Below, one piece after another: positions 1 to 8,656 of a stretch of 57,301 nt of DNA; position 1 is the first letter of the stretch, and each line of letters starts with the position of its first letter. Origin of the DNA: a bacterium (GTDB taxonomy: Bacteria > Vulcanimicrobiota > Vulcanimicrobiia > Vulcanimicrobiales > Vulcanimicrobiaceae). Location of the stretch: contig JAJYCL010000019.1 of the NCBI GenBank assembly GCA_021778415.1, positions 1 through 57,301 of the forward strand. Direction: 5' to 3'. The notes beneath the pieces were generated by a model. That model was not told where the DNA came from and did no database searches. It worked only from the letters and a program-made list of their open reading frames with translations. The position numbers and the translations under genes were made by a program.

Positions 1-23
1 GCCTTTGGCCCAAGGAGATTCAT

Positions 24-68
24 GTGAAGAAAAGTCGCTTCACCGAAGCGCAGATCGTAGCCGAGGTT
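24..68 (+). mobile_element. IS3-family orfA 5' fragment
   Basis: A GTG start preceded by AAGGAG opens a peptide beginning VKKSRFTEAQIVAEV, the N-terminal helix-turn-helix signature of IS3-family OrfA transposase subunits. After about 15 codons the reading diverges and stops near 125, so only the tip of the gene remains. Bases 69-264 hold nothing I recognise. One of three IS3 scraps in the Rhs region. Confidence 0.6.
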
Positions 69-264
69 TTATTTTTCAGGCTCAATCGACCGACATGTTA
101 CCGGAACGGAATCCGGACTAATTAATACCGAAGTCCCGCGCAAATTGGGCTTACAAAAAGCCAAACGAACTGATTTTCGACAGTTCGAACCAGTCCATGA
201 ATCGGGCCAGGGTCAAACCAAGACTGACTCACTACCCGGCATTATAGAGACATGACCATTTACA

Positions 265-801
265 TTAGTTTCCGATCAATTTTCCAGTTGCAGCATCGAC
301 TACAAATGGAATTGTTCCGCGGCCCGGTATGTCTAGTGTACCAATTACCTGAGACTCGAAAATTCTTTTAATTTGAATCCCGTCCGCCTCGGTTTCGAGC
401 ATCCAACTTAGGCCTTCCGCTCCGAAGCCCCAAATATACGAGAAATCAAAGGCAACGACGCACCTCGCATCGGAGACAACACACATTCCTTGAGTCGATG
501 CCGAGCCAAAACATTCGTAACGGTCTGGGCATTCAAGGTCTACTACGAAAAGCGCGCCACGTGAAATCGTTACCATTTTTTTCCCATTAGCGCAAATAGA
601 CGCTCCACTGTACTGGCTCTCGCCTCGCGAAAAAAGTCCCCTCCATGATAATGAATTGTCTTTAAATACGTTTAGGATGGTCCCATCTACAAGCCGTCTT
701 CCTGTCAAATGAAAGGTAAACTCGCGTGCAGCATTTCCAGTGCGCTCGAGGGATTCCACGATTGTCCAATGCATATCTAAAGACGAGTCAATATGAATCA
801 T
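265..801 (-). CDS. hypothetical protein, candidate immunity protein of an orphan toxin tip
   Basis: I do not recognise the 178-residue product. It has no signal peptide or membrane span; it is rich in beta-type segments and contains several Cys residues, which suggests a compact cytosolic fold. The ATG lies 5 bases after the stop of the preceding ORF (807-1184) and that ORF's end supplies a GAGGGT ribosome-binding site, so the two are probably translated as a pair. In the setting of repeated Rhs toxin-tip/immunity cassettes an immunity role is the natural guess, but nothing in the protein itself proves it. Confidence 0.5.
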   Translation of the reverse strand: MIHIDSSLDMHWTIVESLERTGNAAREFTFHLTGRRLVDGTILNVFKDNSLSWRGLFSRGESQYSGASICANGKKMVTISRGALFVVDLECPDRYECFGSASTQGMCVVSDARCVVAFDFSYIWGFGAEGLSWMLETEADGIQIKRIFESQVIGTLDIPGRGTIPFVVDAATGKLIGN

Positions 802-806
802 GATGA

Positions 807-1184
807 TTACCCTCTATTTTTTGCGGTAAACGACGCGTGATCTACGACCAGTTTCCTGTTTGTCATCTTCCCCCCAACCTCGAACCAGCCTTCGTGACTG
901 ATTAGGCTTCCTCGGGAAAGGGCAACAACGTATCCTCCCGTGCCTCTGCTTACTTCACCGTGTTCAAGAACGCTCCTGACAGCTATGGCCGTGGGTGAAT
1001 GACCGGCGTCAATTCCTTTATCACTACGGACCAGAAAATTCCAGATTGACATCAATCCGTTTCCTGCCGCCGTAACACCCGCTGGCGTAATGCAGGTATT
1101 ATTACAAACGCATCCCGTCATCGGAGAACTTACCACGCTAGCACCGGGGCGGCGAGCGTATGCCCCGAGAGATAGTACCGGCAT
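807..1184 (-). CDS. small ORF, possible displaced toxin tip
   Basis: The 125-residue ORF has no recognised domain. The first third is Cys/Gly rich and the rest looks like a short globular domain ending TAKNRG. A stop lies just upstream in frame and AAGGAG sits three bases before the ATG, an unusually tight spacing. It precedes a probable immunity gene by 5 bases, the same order (tip then partner) seen elsewhere in this region. No Rhs core is attached, so it may be a toxin tip cut from its carrier or simply an unrelated hypothetical gene. Confidence 0.35.
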   Translation of the reverse strand: MPVLSLGAYARRPGASVVSSPMTGCVCNNTCITPAGVTAAGNGLMSIWNFLVRSDKGIDAGHSPTAIAVRSVLEHGEVSRGTGGYVVALSRGSLISHEGWFEVGGKMTNRKLVVDHASFTAKNRG

Positions 1185-1449
1185 TGGCTCCTTGGCCTAG
1201 GGGCTCGACGGGCACCCGCGGTCGTTTGCCCGCACGTCATCTACCATCGCACCCGAATACTTTCATTAGGGCAGTTGACTTTTTCATGTCTGCCAGAGAG
1301 AGCGGCATCATGCTAAAAATCCCCCTTATATTCGTGTCACGAGCGTAATACCGGTTGCTCGCAAAAATTTCTAGACTTTAGGCGAGGTGGTTCCTCTCAC
1401 TATCCAAACGACGGCTCTAACTTTACCGCTTAATATAAAAAATTCGTCC

Positions 1450-1764
1450 TTAGCAACCTGGGATCGAATTCCTTGCCCGCATTACTTTTTTTGCGCCACA
1501 AAGTACACTTCGCGAGACGTCGTCAAATGCACGCCCCGTTAATGCGTTTCGCTCGAGCGTCGTAACGGACCCACTACCGATTCCGTCATTTATGATGTCG
1601 TTGACCGGTGCATTGATCGCAGGGAGATTTATCAGATAGGCTGTCACAACGGGGCTGACAAGTTCAACGACCGTGGCTCCCGCTTCCTCGGCACACCACG
1701 CTGCTATAGGCCAAAAACAATACCCACTCGGATCGAAATACGATATTGGGTGAGGGTCACTTCG
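1450..1764 (-). pseudogene. orphan Rhs C-terminal toxin tip, carrier lost
   Basis: The open frame begins directly after a stop codon with the Rhs core/tip junction motif HPISYFDPSGY, then continues for about 90 residues of unique sequence (CFWPIAAWCAEE...) with a hydrophobic stretch and ends NSIPGC. The DPSGY junction marks where variable Rhs toxin domains start. There is no core upstream and the only start is an internal GTG at 1647, so this is a displaced tip that is probably silent unless recombined onto a carrier. The toxic activity cannot be named from sequence. Confidence 0.65.
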
Positions 1765-1811
1765 TTACGGGCACCATCGCACGGCTACTACATTCTCCTC
1801 GATCAAGCATG

Positions 1812-2870
1812 TCATTCGTGAATTCCGAGAAGCAAAATGGTACCTGTGCCCCGATCTTCGATGACATAGATGACCGGCTTCACTGTTGAAAAACGTCGAT
1901 TAAGCGGAATTGTCGATCCTGGGTCAGCGCTGACCGAGTAAGCTACGCGACGATATTGGGCGGCCCCATTTACGATGACCTTGGTAGGCTTAATCGTGTA
2001 ACCGTAAAAGGCAGCGCTAATGGCAAATCTAACCCCTTCATTGCCTACCATAATTGTCTGATTCGATACAATGGCATGCGGAAGTGCAAAGCCCGGGAAG
2101 AGCACTGTGCCAAAACTTTCTATCCCGTCAGGCATCAATTCTGTGTAGGACGATCGCTGCAAGCTAAGATCGTCGAGAAGATCGTCCTTTAGATAAAATT
2201 GACTAGCAAGCGACGCCCACCGAGTGGCATTCATCGATTTCCGAAACGAGCGAATGTTTTCAGCGGTCCCCCACAGGAGGTATACCGATGTTCTACCGTC
2301 GTTCGAATCGAGCCGTATACCTCGCAGAGTACCGTCGTCGAATGAGGGCAATCGGGCAAATACATTTGAACCACGTGCGGCGACTGCAAACGAGCGGCTC
2401 AAAGATAGCCCCACCATAAAGTCCGTGCTCTGTGGGATCTTGCTCGAATCGGACCAGGGAGCCCATTTGGTTGACGCGCAGAAAATACGCAGTGCCCTTG
2501 CGGCAGCATCGGATCCGAAGGTGGTCGTTTGTGAATTAGCCCAAACCGTCGAAGTAAAGTCCGAGTGCTCGCTGACGTGGCGAAGCAGCGCGGCGGCGAC
2601 AACGCCATGCGCGCTGCGCCAATTTACGTCAACGAAGCTGTTGAGATACCAGAGAGCGAATGGACTTACGGCATTATCCTGCCAGCCGCGTGCGGCATCC
2701 AGCTGAGAAAACGCTTCGAATCCGCGGCGATTTATCCTTTGGGCGAGTTCCCGACTCGCAGGGGTCACTTGACCAACGTGGCTCGTTGCGACGCAAGGCT
2801 GCGCCCGAGCTGGAGACGATACAGCACAGGCGATAAGGATCAGAAGTGGCACGGCGATGCTCTTATACAT
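1812..2870 (-). CDS. secreted serpin-like protein
   Basis: The 352-residue product starts with a Sec signal peptide (MYKSIAVPLLILIACAVSS, cleavage near ARA-Q). Serpin-like landmarks follow in order: an N-terminal AVSPFALWYLN stretch resembling the serpin NVxxSPxS helix; a central LPSFDDGTLRG...VYLLWG segment resembling the serpin GxLSMxxLLP strand pair; a late GVRFAISAAF segment; and a C-terminal VIYVIEDRGTGTILLLGI that closely fits the serpin end motif (PFLFxIRDxxTGTILFxG). Family length (350-400) matches. Bacterial serpins inhibit proteases outside the cell. The frame stays open upstream to 3287, but that part encodes a transposase scrap, so I place the start at the signal-peptide Met. It lies among Rhs tips and may protect against, or be cargo with, protease toxins (inference). 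Confidence 0.6.
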   Translation of the reverse strand: MYKSIAVPLLILIACAVSSPARAQPCVATSHVGQVTPASRELAQRINRRGFEAFSQLDAARGWQDNAVSPFALWYLNSFVDVNWRSAHGVVAAALLRHVSEHSDFTSTVWANSQTTTFGSDAAARALRIFCASTKWAPWSDSSKIPQSTDFMVGLSLSRSFAVAARGSNVFARLPSFDDGTLRGIRLDSNDGRTSVYLLWGTAENIRSFRKSMNATRWASLASQFYLKDDLLDDLSLQRSSYTELMPDGIESFGTVLFPGFALPHAIVSNQTIMVGNEGVRFAISAAFYGYTIKPTKVIVNGAAQYRRVAYSVSADPGSTIPLNRRFSTVKPVIYVIEDRGTGTILLLGIHE

Positions 2871-2903
2871 TTTGCTGCGATCCTGGACTAAACGCTGAGT
2901 GAT

Positions 2904-3047
2904 TTGCGGCTTTCGCCAAATCGTATTTGCGTAAATTCCACGCCTGCGACCAAGCTCCGTTGCCGGCGTTTCGCCATCTAGTCCCTTACGGAGCGCAACG
3001 ATCTGTGCCTCGCTAATGAGGTTTTCTTCTAAGAGAGAGAGCCTCCT
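2904..3047 (-). mobile_element. IS3-family orfA remnant
   Basis: In the frame that runs into the serpin-like gene, residues ENLISEAQIVALRKGLDGE and the following ELGRRRGI...IWRK match the N-terminal helix-turn-helix of IS3-family OrfA (FxEEQIxxxLRxxExG...CRxxGISxxTFYxWK). There is no orfB and no ends are visible, so it is a scar of a past insertion. Confidence 0.6.
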
Positions 3048-3102
3048 GAACGGAGCGGCCAAACACGCCATTTTCCACTCATAGTTGCCACTCGACCGCA
3101 AC

Positions 3103-3582
3103 CTAGCGACATTCCCGAACTCCATCCTTCGCGCGAATACTATGAACCATTGCCTTCGCACGTAACACCTCATCCGGCATTTGTGATGCAATATCAGCGA
3201 ACACAAATTTGTAACGCGAGTTTTCCGGTAATTTAATTTGATAATGTATTCCGTTTTTATCAACTTCTTCTCGGGAATGAAGGCCATTAATGCACAAATT
3301 TACATTCCGAGAGCTTTTAAATAACGCCGTCCGATTTTGATTAGTGACCCAGATTGTCATAACATGTTTCTTTCCCGAAATCCGATTTGCAAATACATCG
3401 TACGGGTACGCCTCAAAAGCCTGCTTCAAAGGGCGCAACGATAAAGTCCACCTTGGAGGGGCAAGGACTGATGCGGTTCCAAATGCTAAGTCATGTTTTA
3501 TGCCAAAACTGACAAGACTTCCAAGTGCACTTGCAAACGAATGAGAAACAAAAAGTAAAATAGCGAGGTTACGGATTATCAT
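3103..3582 (-). CDS. hypothetical secreted protein
   Basis: The 159-residue product has an N-terminal signal peptide (MIIRNLAILLFVSHSFASALG) and then a mixed soluble domain with four Cys-poor beta-rich blocks. I do not recognise the family. It starts 25 bases after ORF 3610-3933 and precedes the transposase scar and the serpin-like gene. Size, secretion and position fit the exported immunity-like proteins scattered through this island, but that role is inferred from context only. Confidence 0.45.
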   Translation of the reverse strand: MIIRNLAILLFVSHSFASALGSLVSFGIKHDLAFGTASVLAPPRWTLSLRPLKQAFEAYPYDVFANRISGKKHVMTIWVTNQNRTALFKSSRNVNLCINGLHSREEVDKNGIHYQIKLPENSRYKFVFADIASQMPDEVLRAKAMVHSIRAKDGVRECR

Positions 3583-3609
3583 TTATTATCTTCTCGATCT
3601 GATTAGCCA

Positions 3610-3933
3610 TCATTCCAAGCGCATTGGAATATTTATCACCGAGTCCCATGAGATGCCCTTTCTTGTAGCCAGCGGACCAAATTTTCTTCGCCCATGAAGA
3701 GCAAAGGAAACCTTTTTTGCGTCAAGGAGTAGCTGGTTAGCAATATGGTGCAAATTCCATTCGATAAACGCATGGGTTAGGCCGCGTTTTGAAGCGTTTC
3801 TTGGCAAGGGCAAGCTGACTTCACAGGATGAAGAGCTTTGCCCCTTAATTCGGCAAATCGTCGATGTCATAGAGGAGCGCGATATTTCGTATGGGATTGT
3901 CAGAAAACCGGCGAGCACGTATTTTGCCAGCAA
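3610..3933 (-). CDS. hypothetical ORF, possible toxin tip remnant
   Basis: The ORF is 107 residues from a TTG start and the frame stays open to an upstream stop near 4016. No domain is recognised. A stretch with paired aromatic and hydrophobic residues (FIEWNLHHIANQLLLDAKK) is probably helical. It precedes a secreted protein, the tip-then-partner order common here. Low confidence that it is expressed. Confidence 0.25.
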   Translation of the reverse strand: MLAKYVLAGFLTIPYEISRSSMTSTICRIKGQSSSSCEVSLPLPRNASKRGLTHAFIEWNLHHIANQLLLDAKKVSFALHGRRKFGPLATRKGISWDSVINIPMRLE

Positions 3934-4222
3934 GTAGCGAAGGTTATGCGAGAGGTCGAAAATCGCGGCAAAACGCTCCGTGCATTGAAGATAAGGGCAA
4001 ATTCTAAGCTTCAGAATTCAGGCGTCGCTTGCGCAAAGAATAGTATGGCGGAAAGCAGCTTCCTGACTTTTAATCGCGCCCCAGATGATTTGATTTTCGA
4101 GGCACGCGATTCGGCGCGCGCGATTACTTTCGACGCTCGGAAACGTCCGCCCAGAGCAGTTCTCGAGGAATCAGGCTGCATAAACCTCGTGTCTATAAAT
4201 CAAGGCCGCTCCACTCGCATAG

Positions 4223-4471
4223 CTACTTAACCAGCGTTAGGCTCGTACCGCACAGCACGAGAATAACGAGCCACGTGTAAAATTCAGGGGGTGTTCTTTT
4301 TTTACGGCTAGTTCGCAAAAATAGAAAAAGAAGAATACTTGATAGCGGAGGTAGTAACAGATAATCAAAGGGATAATTTCCGGAAAGAGGGTTAGCCCCC
4401 ATAATAATAATTGATTCTATGAGATTTAACACTGCAAATCCGCTCAAAAAAAAGTGCACTTTCCAAGGCAA
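4223..4471 (-). CDS. small three-span membrane protein
   Basis: The 82-residue product has three hydrophobic segments (about residues 5-25, 33-52 and 64-80) separated by a basic loop (RTSRKKRT). It starts at TTG and lies just after an Rhs core fragment. Small membrane proteins next to Rhs or CDI tips are often immunity proteins against pore-forming or membrane-acting toxins. Here that is context only; no family is recognised. Confidence 0.4.
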   Translation of the reverse strand: MPWKVHFFLSGFAVLNLIESIIIMGANPLSGNYPFDYLLLPPLSSILLFLFLRTSRKKRTPPEFYTWLVILVLCGTSLTLVK

Positions 4472-4513
4472 GTTCTCGTTTTCGCATCTACCGTGGTGCC
4501 CCGCTCCTCCACA

Positions 4514-4870
4514 TTAAAATATCGAAAAAATGGACCTGCCACATTGGCGGGGGGACTCGGAGTACTCGTATTTAAGCGTATGTTTTGAGCCATACGAGTA
4601 CACGTCAAAAGATGGAAACTGAGTCTTTTTCCCGCCAATCGAAACAGATCTGTACATGGATCCCGGAAACAGTGGCTCAAGGCTCGGTCCGCTGCCGCCC
4701 GGGCCGGTTGCGTCGTGGCAGAAAGCGATCTTTCCGCTTTGGTCGCGATCATGATAGGTAGCTCCCGAATACTGAGAATCAAACGGCGTGATATCCGCAA
4801 GCGTACTGAAAGACCGATCGAAGACGAGGCCTATCCCACCTAATGTACCCATCAAGGTATCAAATTCCAA
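4514..4870 (-). pseudogene. Rhs core fragment
   Basis: The segment LADITPFDSQYSG..YHDRDQSGKIAFCHDATG is the late Rhs-core block seen just before toxin tips (compare LADLTPLNSGYSE..YDDRDQNG at 13.6 kb). The last 50 residues no longer follow the core. It has no N-terminal YD repeats and no credible start, so it is a stranded piece of a former Rhs gene. It overlaps the tail of the broken immunity gene at 4852-5289. Confidence 0.55.
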
Positions 4871-5289
4871 TGTGTGACGGTCTCCGGCCGAGGAGAAGAA
4901 AAGCAGGTTATTACCATGTTTTGGTAGGCCTTCATGCTATAGCGTGCATACTCGACTCGGTCAGCAAACGTAGCGTACAAAATATGACGGCCAGGCTTGA
5001 GATTATAGAAAAATTACGATGCTTCACCATTTTTTGCAATTACCGGACCAACAATGATCGGCACTTCCTTATCCATCTGGACCGCAACATAGTAAGGCGA
5101 TTCTGCACCATAGCGGGTTGTCAAAACGGCAGACGAACCCTTTGATTTGAACCAAAGAGGCTCGATCTTAATACTGTCGGTTGGAATGATGACTTCATTT
5201 GCGCAATTTTGCGATTTCGCATGCGAAGCAATTGGCGATAATAGCAGCGACGCGCATAGAAAGAAAAATATTCTCGTTGAGGCAATCAT
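4852..5289 (-). pseudogene. secreted immunity-like protein, interrupted by an in-frame stop
   Basis: A signal peptide (MIASTRIFFFLCASLLLSP...SHA) is followed by QNCANEVIIPTD...YYVAVQMDKEVPIIVGP and then a TAA at 5014-5016. Beyond the stop the same frame continues FFYNLKPGRHILYATFADRV...THWNLIP to a TGA at 4852. Reading through gives exactly 145 codons, the length of the intact paralogue at 8219-8656. The two align end to end: CxNxVxxPTD, (Y/P)(Y/F)(Y/F)(V/I)AVxxD, IIGP or IVGP, and a shared xW(N/E)xIP terminus. Its ATG overlaps the upstream stop as ATGA. The likely cause is a nonsense mutation. Confidence 0.8.
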
Positions 5290-5489
5290 AATGTATCCAT
5301 TCCTGCAATAGAGTCGGTCAAAGAATTTATGTCGCCATTGGAATTTTTGGCAGCGATCTCCACATTTCCATGTGCCTTTCTAGGGGACGCATCCGAGCGT
5401 CGAATGTCGTCGCCTGCGACTGTACCAGATCTCAATAGCATGCAGCGCTTAACAGTCATCGCCAAAAACCGCCCAGGGCGCGTTCTCAT
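5286..5489 (-). pseudogene. C-terminal remnant of a zincin-type Rhs tip
   Basis: Only about 67 residues remain and an upstream stop closes the frame. The last 25 residues (KNSNGDINSLTDSIAGMDTL) resemble the end of the zincin tip at 8653-9774 (NLEGNRGAVTDYVAGLNPS). Both are followed by paralogous secreted proteins through the same ATGA overlap. This is therefore the stump of a related toxin whose catalytic part and Rhs core are gone. Confidence 0.55.
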
Positions 5490-5588
5490 CGATTGGTTGA
5501 AGAGGCATTAAACTTAGGGCTAAACCGCGTGGGGTACGAATGGTTTCTGGCCATAACCGGGCCAGCTTCAAAACCTAGGCGTTCTACG

Positions 5589-6194
5589 TTATAGATCGCC
5601 GTTGAAAATTTGAACCGCGCGAATAATCGCGGCAAAACATTCAAGGTTTTTGCTCGGGTCGCTAACGCGTATATCAATATCCTCATAATTGGCGAAAATC
5701 GAAACTATTGTGTCTAATGAAAGAAGCAGCGAGTGCGGTGGTACGTATGAAACCGCACTCTCTTCTTCCTGAAGCGTTCCATCGACCCATTCATCCAAGC
5801 GTGTCTCCAGGTTCGCTGCAACAAAGAGATCGGTTGCTCCCAATTGATACATGGCTGCGACAAGGGCTTCACGTGATCTCGGAATCACATTCGTTAGTGA
5901 GCCGAACGATAAGATTAGATTATCTGGTGATTTCGGTTTAGGGTTCTTGTCGTCATGTTCAAACACCGTCCAACCATCCACGGCGTCGCGCAACCGGGCG
6001 ATTGTCGCCTCGTCGATGGTAGGAGTTTCAATCACAACTCCCGAGCCAGGGAAGCTCGCTACTATTAGCGCAGCGATCTCGGCGACAAGCTTTGGAGGTG
6101 ACTGCGCAAGCGATCGGCCTGGCCCTTCGTTTCCAGATCCGCATCGTTCAAAATACATTCGTGTTTGCGATAGGTCTACTAATTTCAATCTCAT
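5589..6194 (-). CDS. hypothetical cytosolic protein, candidate immunity protein
   Basis: The 201-residue acidic product has no signal peptide. Alternating hydrophobic and charged segments suggest an alpha/beta fold. I do not recognise the family. The first 25 residues and a central D-x-L/Y-I...R-x-A...D-x-(F/Y)-x-x-A block faintly resemble the 162-residue protein at 11406-11894, so the two may be distant relatives. It lies between an IS3 scrap and a toxin-tip stump. An immunity role is a guess from context. Confidence 0.45.
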   Translation of the reverse strand: MRLKLVDLSQTRMYFERCGSGNEGPGRSLAQSPPKLVAEIAALIVASFPGSGVVIETPTIDEATIARLRDAVDGWTVFEHDDKNPKPKSPDNLILSFGSLTNVIPRSREALVAAMYQLGATDLFVAANLETRLDEWVDGTLQEEESAVSYVPPHSLLLSLDTIVSIFANYEDIDIRVSDPSKNLECFAAIIRAVQIFNGDL

Positions 6195-6398
6195 CAGGTC
6201 TCAGCCTTTTCGGAAGTGTCGGCGCTATGCGATCGGTATCGGAAGAAACTCAGGGATAACAACGGGCTCCGGAATTATGCCGCCTTTCACGAAAGGCTAC
6301 ATGAAAAAGCGGGTATTCTCCTTTGGGTTGAGCGATAAGTGGAGTCTGTGCTGCCGGCAGGTGCGCCTTATGAATTGGAGCAAAAATTGCCAAGACAT

Positions 6399-6488
6399 CC
6401 TCGCCGAAACCATTCACCGGCATTTAAAGCGAAGGTGGCGCTGGCCGCACTCAAGGGTGAAAAGACCGTCGCCGGGACCGATATCCGC
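6399..6488 (+). mobile_element. IS3-family (IS2-like) orfA remnant
   Basis: The plus-strand frame encodes RRNHSPAFKAKVALAALKGE followed by KTVAGTDIRK. This matches the start of IS2/IS1400-type OrfA proteins (RRxxSPxFKAKVALAALKGEKTxAEL). It breaks off after about 30 codons. Bases 6195-6398 hold nothing else recognised. Confidence 0.65.
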
Positions 6489-6538
6489 AAGGCACCTCGA
6501 TCTTTGCCGCAATCGTTGAATTGATTAGAGCTGCCTTT

Positions 6539-6883
6539 TCATTCTTCCCAGTCGCCAAGCCCGTAGAACGGAAATGTGCCATTTTTTAACTCGTGTTCCT
6601 TTTCGTTTCGCCAATTTTCATAACCACTTCCGTATGGTATTCCCGCTATGCTAAATGAAAAAAAACCTTCGTAAAAATATTTACATTTTCTGGCATCGCG
6701 AAGTGATTCACAGACCACTATGTTTTCAATTTCCTCGCGCTCTTCAGAGCTTAAAGAGTGGAGATAGCCCTTCACTAACCATTCATCGGTTATCGCCGAT
6801 CCGATACGCCCAAGCGTCATTACGCCAAAGCGCTTCCCGGATTTCGTTCGAACGCAAAGCGCAACTAAATCTTCCATTTGCAT
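6539..6883 (-). CDS. candidate immunity protein for the adjacent Rhs nuclease-like tip
   Basis: The 114-residue acidic soluble protein begins MQMEDLVALCVRTKSGKRFG. I chose this ATG because GGGAG lies four bases upstream; the frame is open to 6958, but that extension overlaps the toxin gene. It starts 10 bases after the tip gene ends. An acidic small partner after a basic nuclease-like tip is the classic toxin/immunity layout. The family is not recognised. Confidence 0.55.
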   Translation of the reverse strand: MQMEDLVALCVRTKSGKRFGVMTLGRIGSAITDEWLVKGYLHSLSSEEREEIENIVVCESLRDARKCKYFYEGFFSFSIAGIPYGSGYENWRNEKEHELKNGTFPFYGLGDWEE

Positions 6884-6893
6884 ATTTCTCCCG

Positions 6894-8218
6894 TTATGGT
6901 TTGCGTGGACTATTTCTTGGTCCGGGTTTAAAGTCGTTTTTACCGTGCGTTTTTTCACCCTCCGGATTTACATTAGTATGGGAACCATCTGGATGTTGGA
7001 CATCCCACTCCCATTCGTTGCCATATTTATCTTTATATCCACCTCGATTTCCCCTGTGGGAATATCCGTCTCTCGATTTCGGCAGTTGAAATATAATGTC
7101 ACCCTTATGCGCTCGTTGCACCGGGGATTGCGAGATCTGCACGGTACCGTCGTTGTTGTAGACCGTGGACGAGGAGATGCTCGTGGGATCGGTCACCGAA
7201 AGTTTGCGATTGAGCGTATCGTAGGCAAGCGTCCAGGCGCCGACGCCGTTGTTATAGGTGAGCACGTTGCTGTGCGCGTCGTACGACAGTACAGTTCTTA
7301 GACGGAGGTAGCCCGCCGTGGTTTGCACCATGGGAAGTTCAACGGCGACAGTATTGCCATTCGTATCGTAGGCGTAATCCGTCTCGTTCCCGTGTGCAAC
7401 GGTTCCGGCAATGATAGCGTTCTGAGATTCAACGCAGCCGACGTCACCAGCCAATGCCTTTCCGTCCAAGCGCTGGTTTGTGTCACGCGTTGACTCTGAT
7501 CGTACTCCCATATGCGGGCATGGCCGTCGGAATCGTTCATGTGCGTCGTACCGCTGCCAATTCCCGAAAACGTCGTCGTAATGAAGTTCTGCATACCGCT
7601 TGGAAGCCCATACTGCAAGGCCTGCTGCACCGTCGAGGTATCGTTCGGCGTGAAATTCACATTCGCAGTTTGCGTGATTGAAGATATCGGTCTCGATCCG
7701 ACGTAGGTGAAATTCGTGATGTCGCCATCGATCGCATTGCCGCCGTTGGCATACGAATACTGCTCAGCAATGGTCGGTGCGTTTGGATTTCCCGGACGAT
7801 CGACTTCGATGAGGTTGCCGGCCGCATCGTAGGAATACGTGGTAAGTAAACCATCCGGGCGACGGATCGAGGCGAGTTCCGGGAACGCTACGCCATTGAA
7901 TTTCGCAAAGATGAGCAAGAGATCTTGGCCATCCGTATTGACGACATCGATGCTCGCTAGGTTATTCGCCGAGTTGGCATTACCGCCGACGAATGCATAG
8001 TTAAAGACTAACATCCTGTTGTAATTACGCGATTGAATCGCGCCAACGCGGCCGCAGTAACCAGCAGGCGTGCCACAAGACGCATACGGCGTTTCAACAT
8101 TGTAGCGTGTACCGTTTTTCTTCGTCCAAAAATGGCCGTGGCCGTCCGCCGTGTAATCGTACCGTCCACCACTGGTTAAATCAGACTGACGCGACTTTTG
8201 CAGAGCAACCCTAACATT
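6894..8218 (-). pseudogene. Rhs core plus nuclease-like C-terminal tip, frameshifted
   Basis: The frame opens directly after the stop of the upstream immunity gene with no start codon. It encodes YD-repeat core (ASIRRPDGLLTTYSYDAAGN, DSDGHARIWEYDQSQRV) up to about 7430, then must change frame to continue as YAYDTNGN...LAYDTLNRKLSV. The C-terminal 70 residues form a basic tip with GNEWEWDVQHPDGSH..VNPEG and a KPGPRN end. It recalls compact colicin E3-like or related polymorphic toxin nucleases (EWDxQH core with Asp and His three apart), although the second E3 Glu is not obvious. The 5' part appears to have been displaced when a newer tip cassette was inserted upstream. Confidence 0.65.
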
Positions 8219-8656
8219 CTATGGAATTGTTTCCCAGTCGTCTATTTTATTGTTGCCAGGAATTTTAATGCAGGTCCTCACCAAGACACCTCCGTGAATC
8301 AATGATGAATACGCTTTGGGGGAACTTCTTGCAAATGCAACATTCAAAACGTGCAAGCCCGGCGAAATTCCGTTTATGCGTAATTTTCCGTACCCTGAAA
8401 GCTCGTGAACAGGGCCAATAATCGTCGCTGGGGCCGCATCAAGCCTGACCGCGATGAAGTAAGGTTTTCCCGAGCGAATCCTCGTTATAAGCTCAATGTT
8501 ATTTCCCGAAACTTGGAGTCTTATCGGAGTAACAGGGTCCGTATCGGTTGGCATCATTACATAGTTCGAACATTTAGGCTGTGGTTGCCGAGCTAAAGCC
8601 AAGGAAGTCGAAAATAGCATTGCCGTCCCGATCAACGCAAAAATTTGCCTTTTCAT
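8219..8656 (-). CDS. secreted immunity-like protein coupled to a zincin Rhs tip
   Basis: The 145-residue product has a signal peptide (MKRQIFALIGTAMLFSTSLALA) and then CSNYVMMPTDTDPVTPIR..., a short beta-rich domain with a Cys near each end (CSNY and RTCIKIP) that could form a disulfide. The ATG overlaps the toxin-tip stop as ATGA, so translation is probably coupled. It is the intact paralogue of the broken gene at 4852-5289, with identical length. Export suggests that it neutralises the tip outside the cytoplasm. No named family is recognised. Confidence 0.65.
   Translation of the reverse strand: MKRQIFALIGTAMLFSTSLALARQPQPKCSNYVMMPTDTDPVTPIRLQVSGNNIELITRIRSGKPYFIAVRLDAAPATIIGPVHELSGYGKLRINGISPGLHVLNVAFARSSPKAYSSLIHGGVLVRTCIKIPGNNKIDDWETIP

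Noticed and set aside
2871-3287. A 139-codon N-terminal extension of the serpin-like protein
   Set aside because: It translates across an IS3 orfA scar and the end of the preceding gene; the signal peptide at 2870 marks the real start.
5014-5016. Stop codon reassignment or selenocysteine-like readthrough in the secreted gene
   Set aside because: The stop is TAA, other genes use TAA as a normal stop, and no recoding signal is visible; a nonsense mutation is sufficient.
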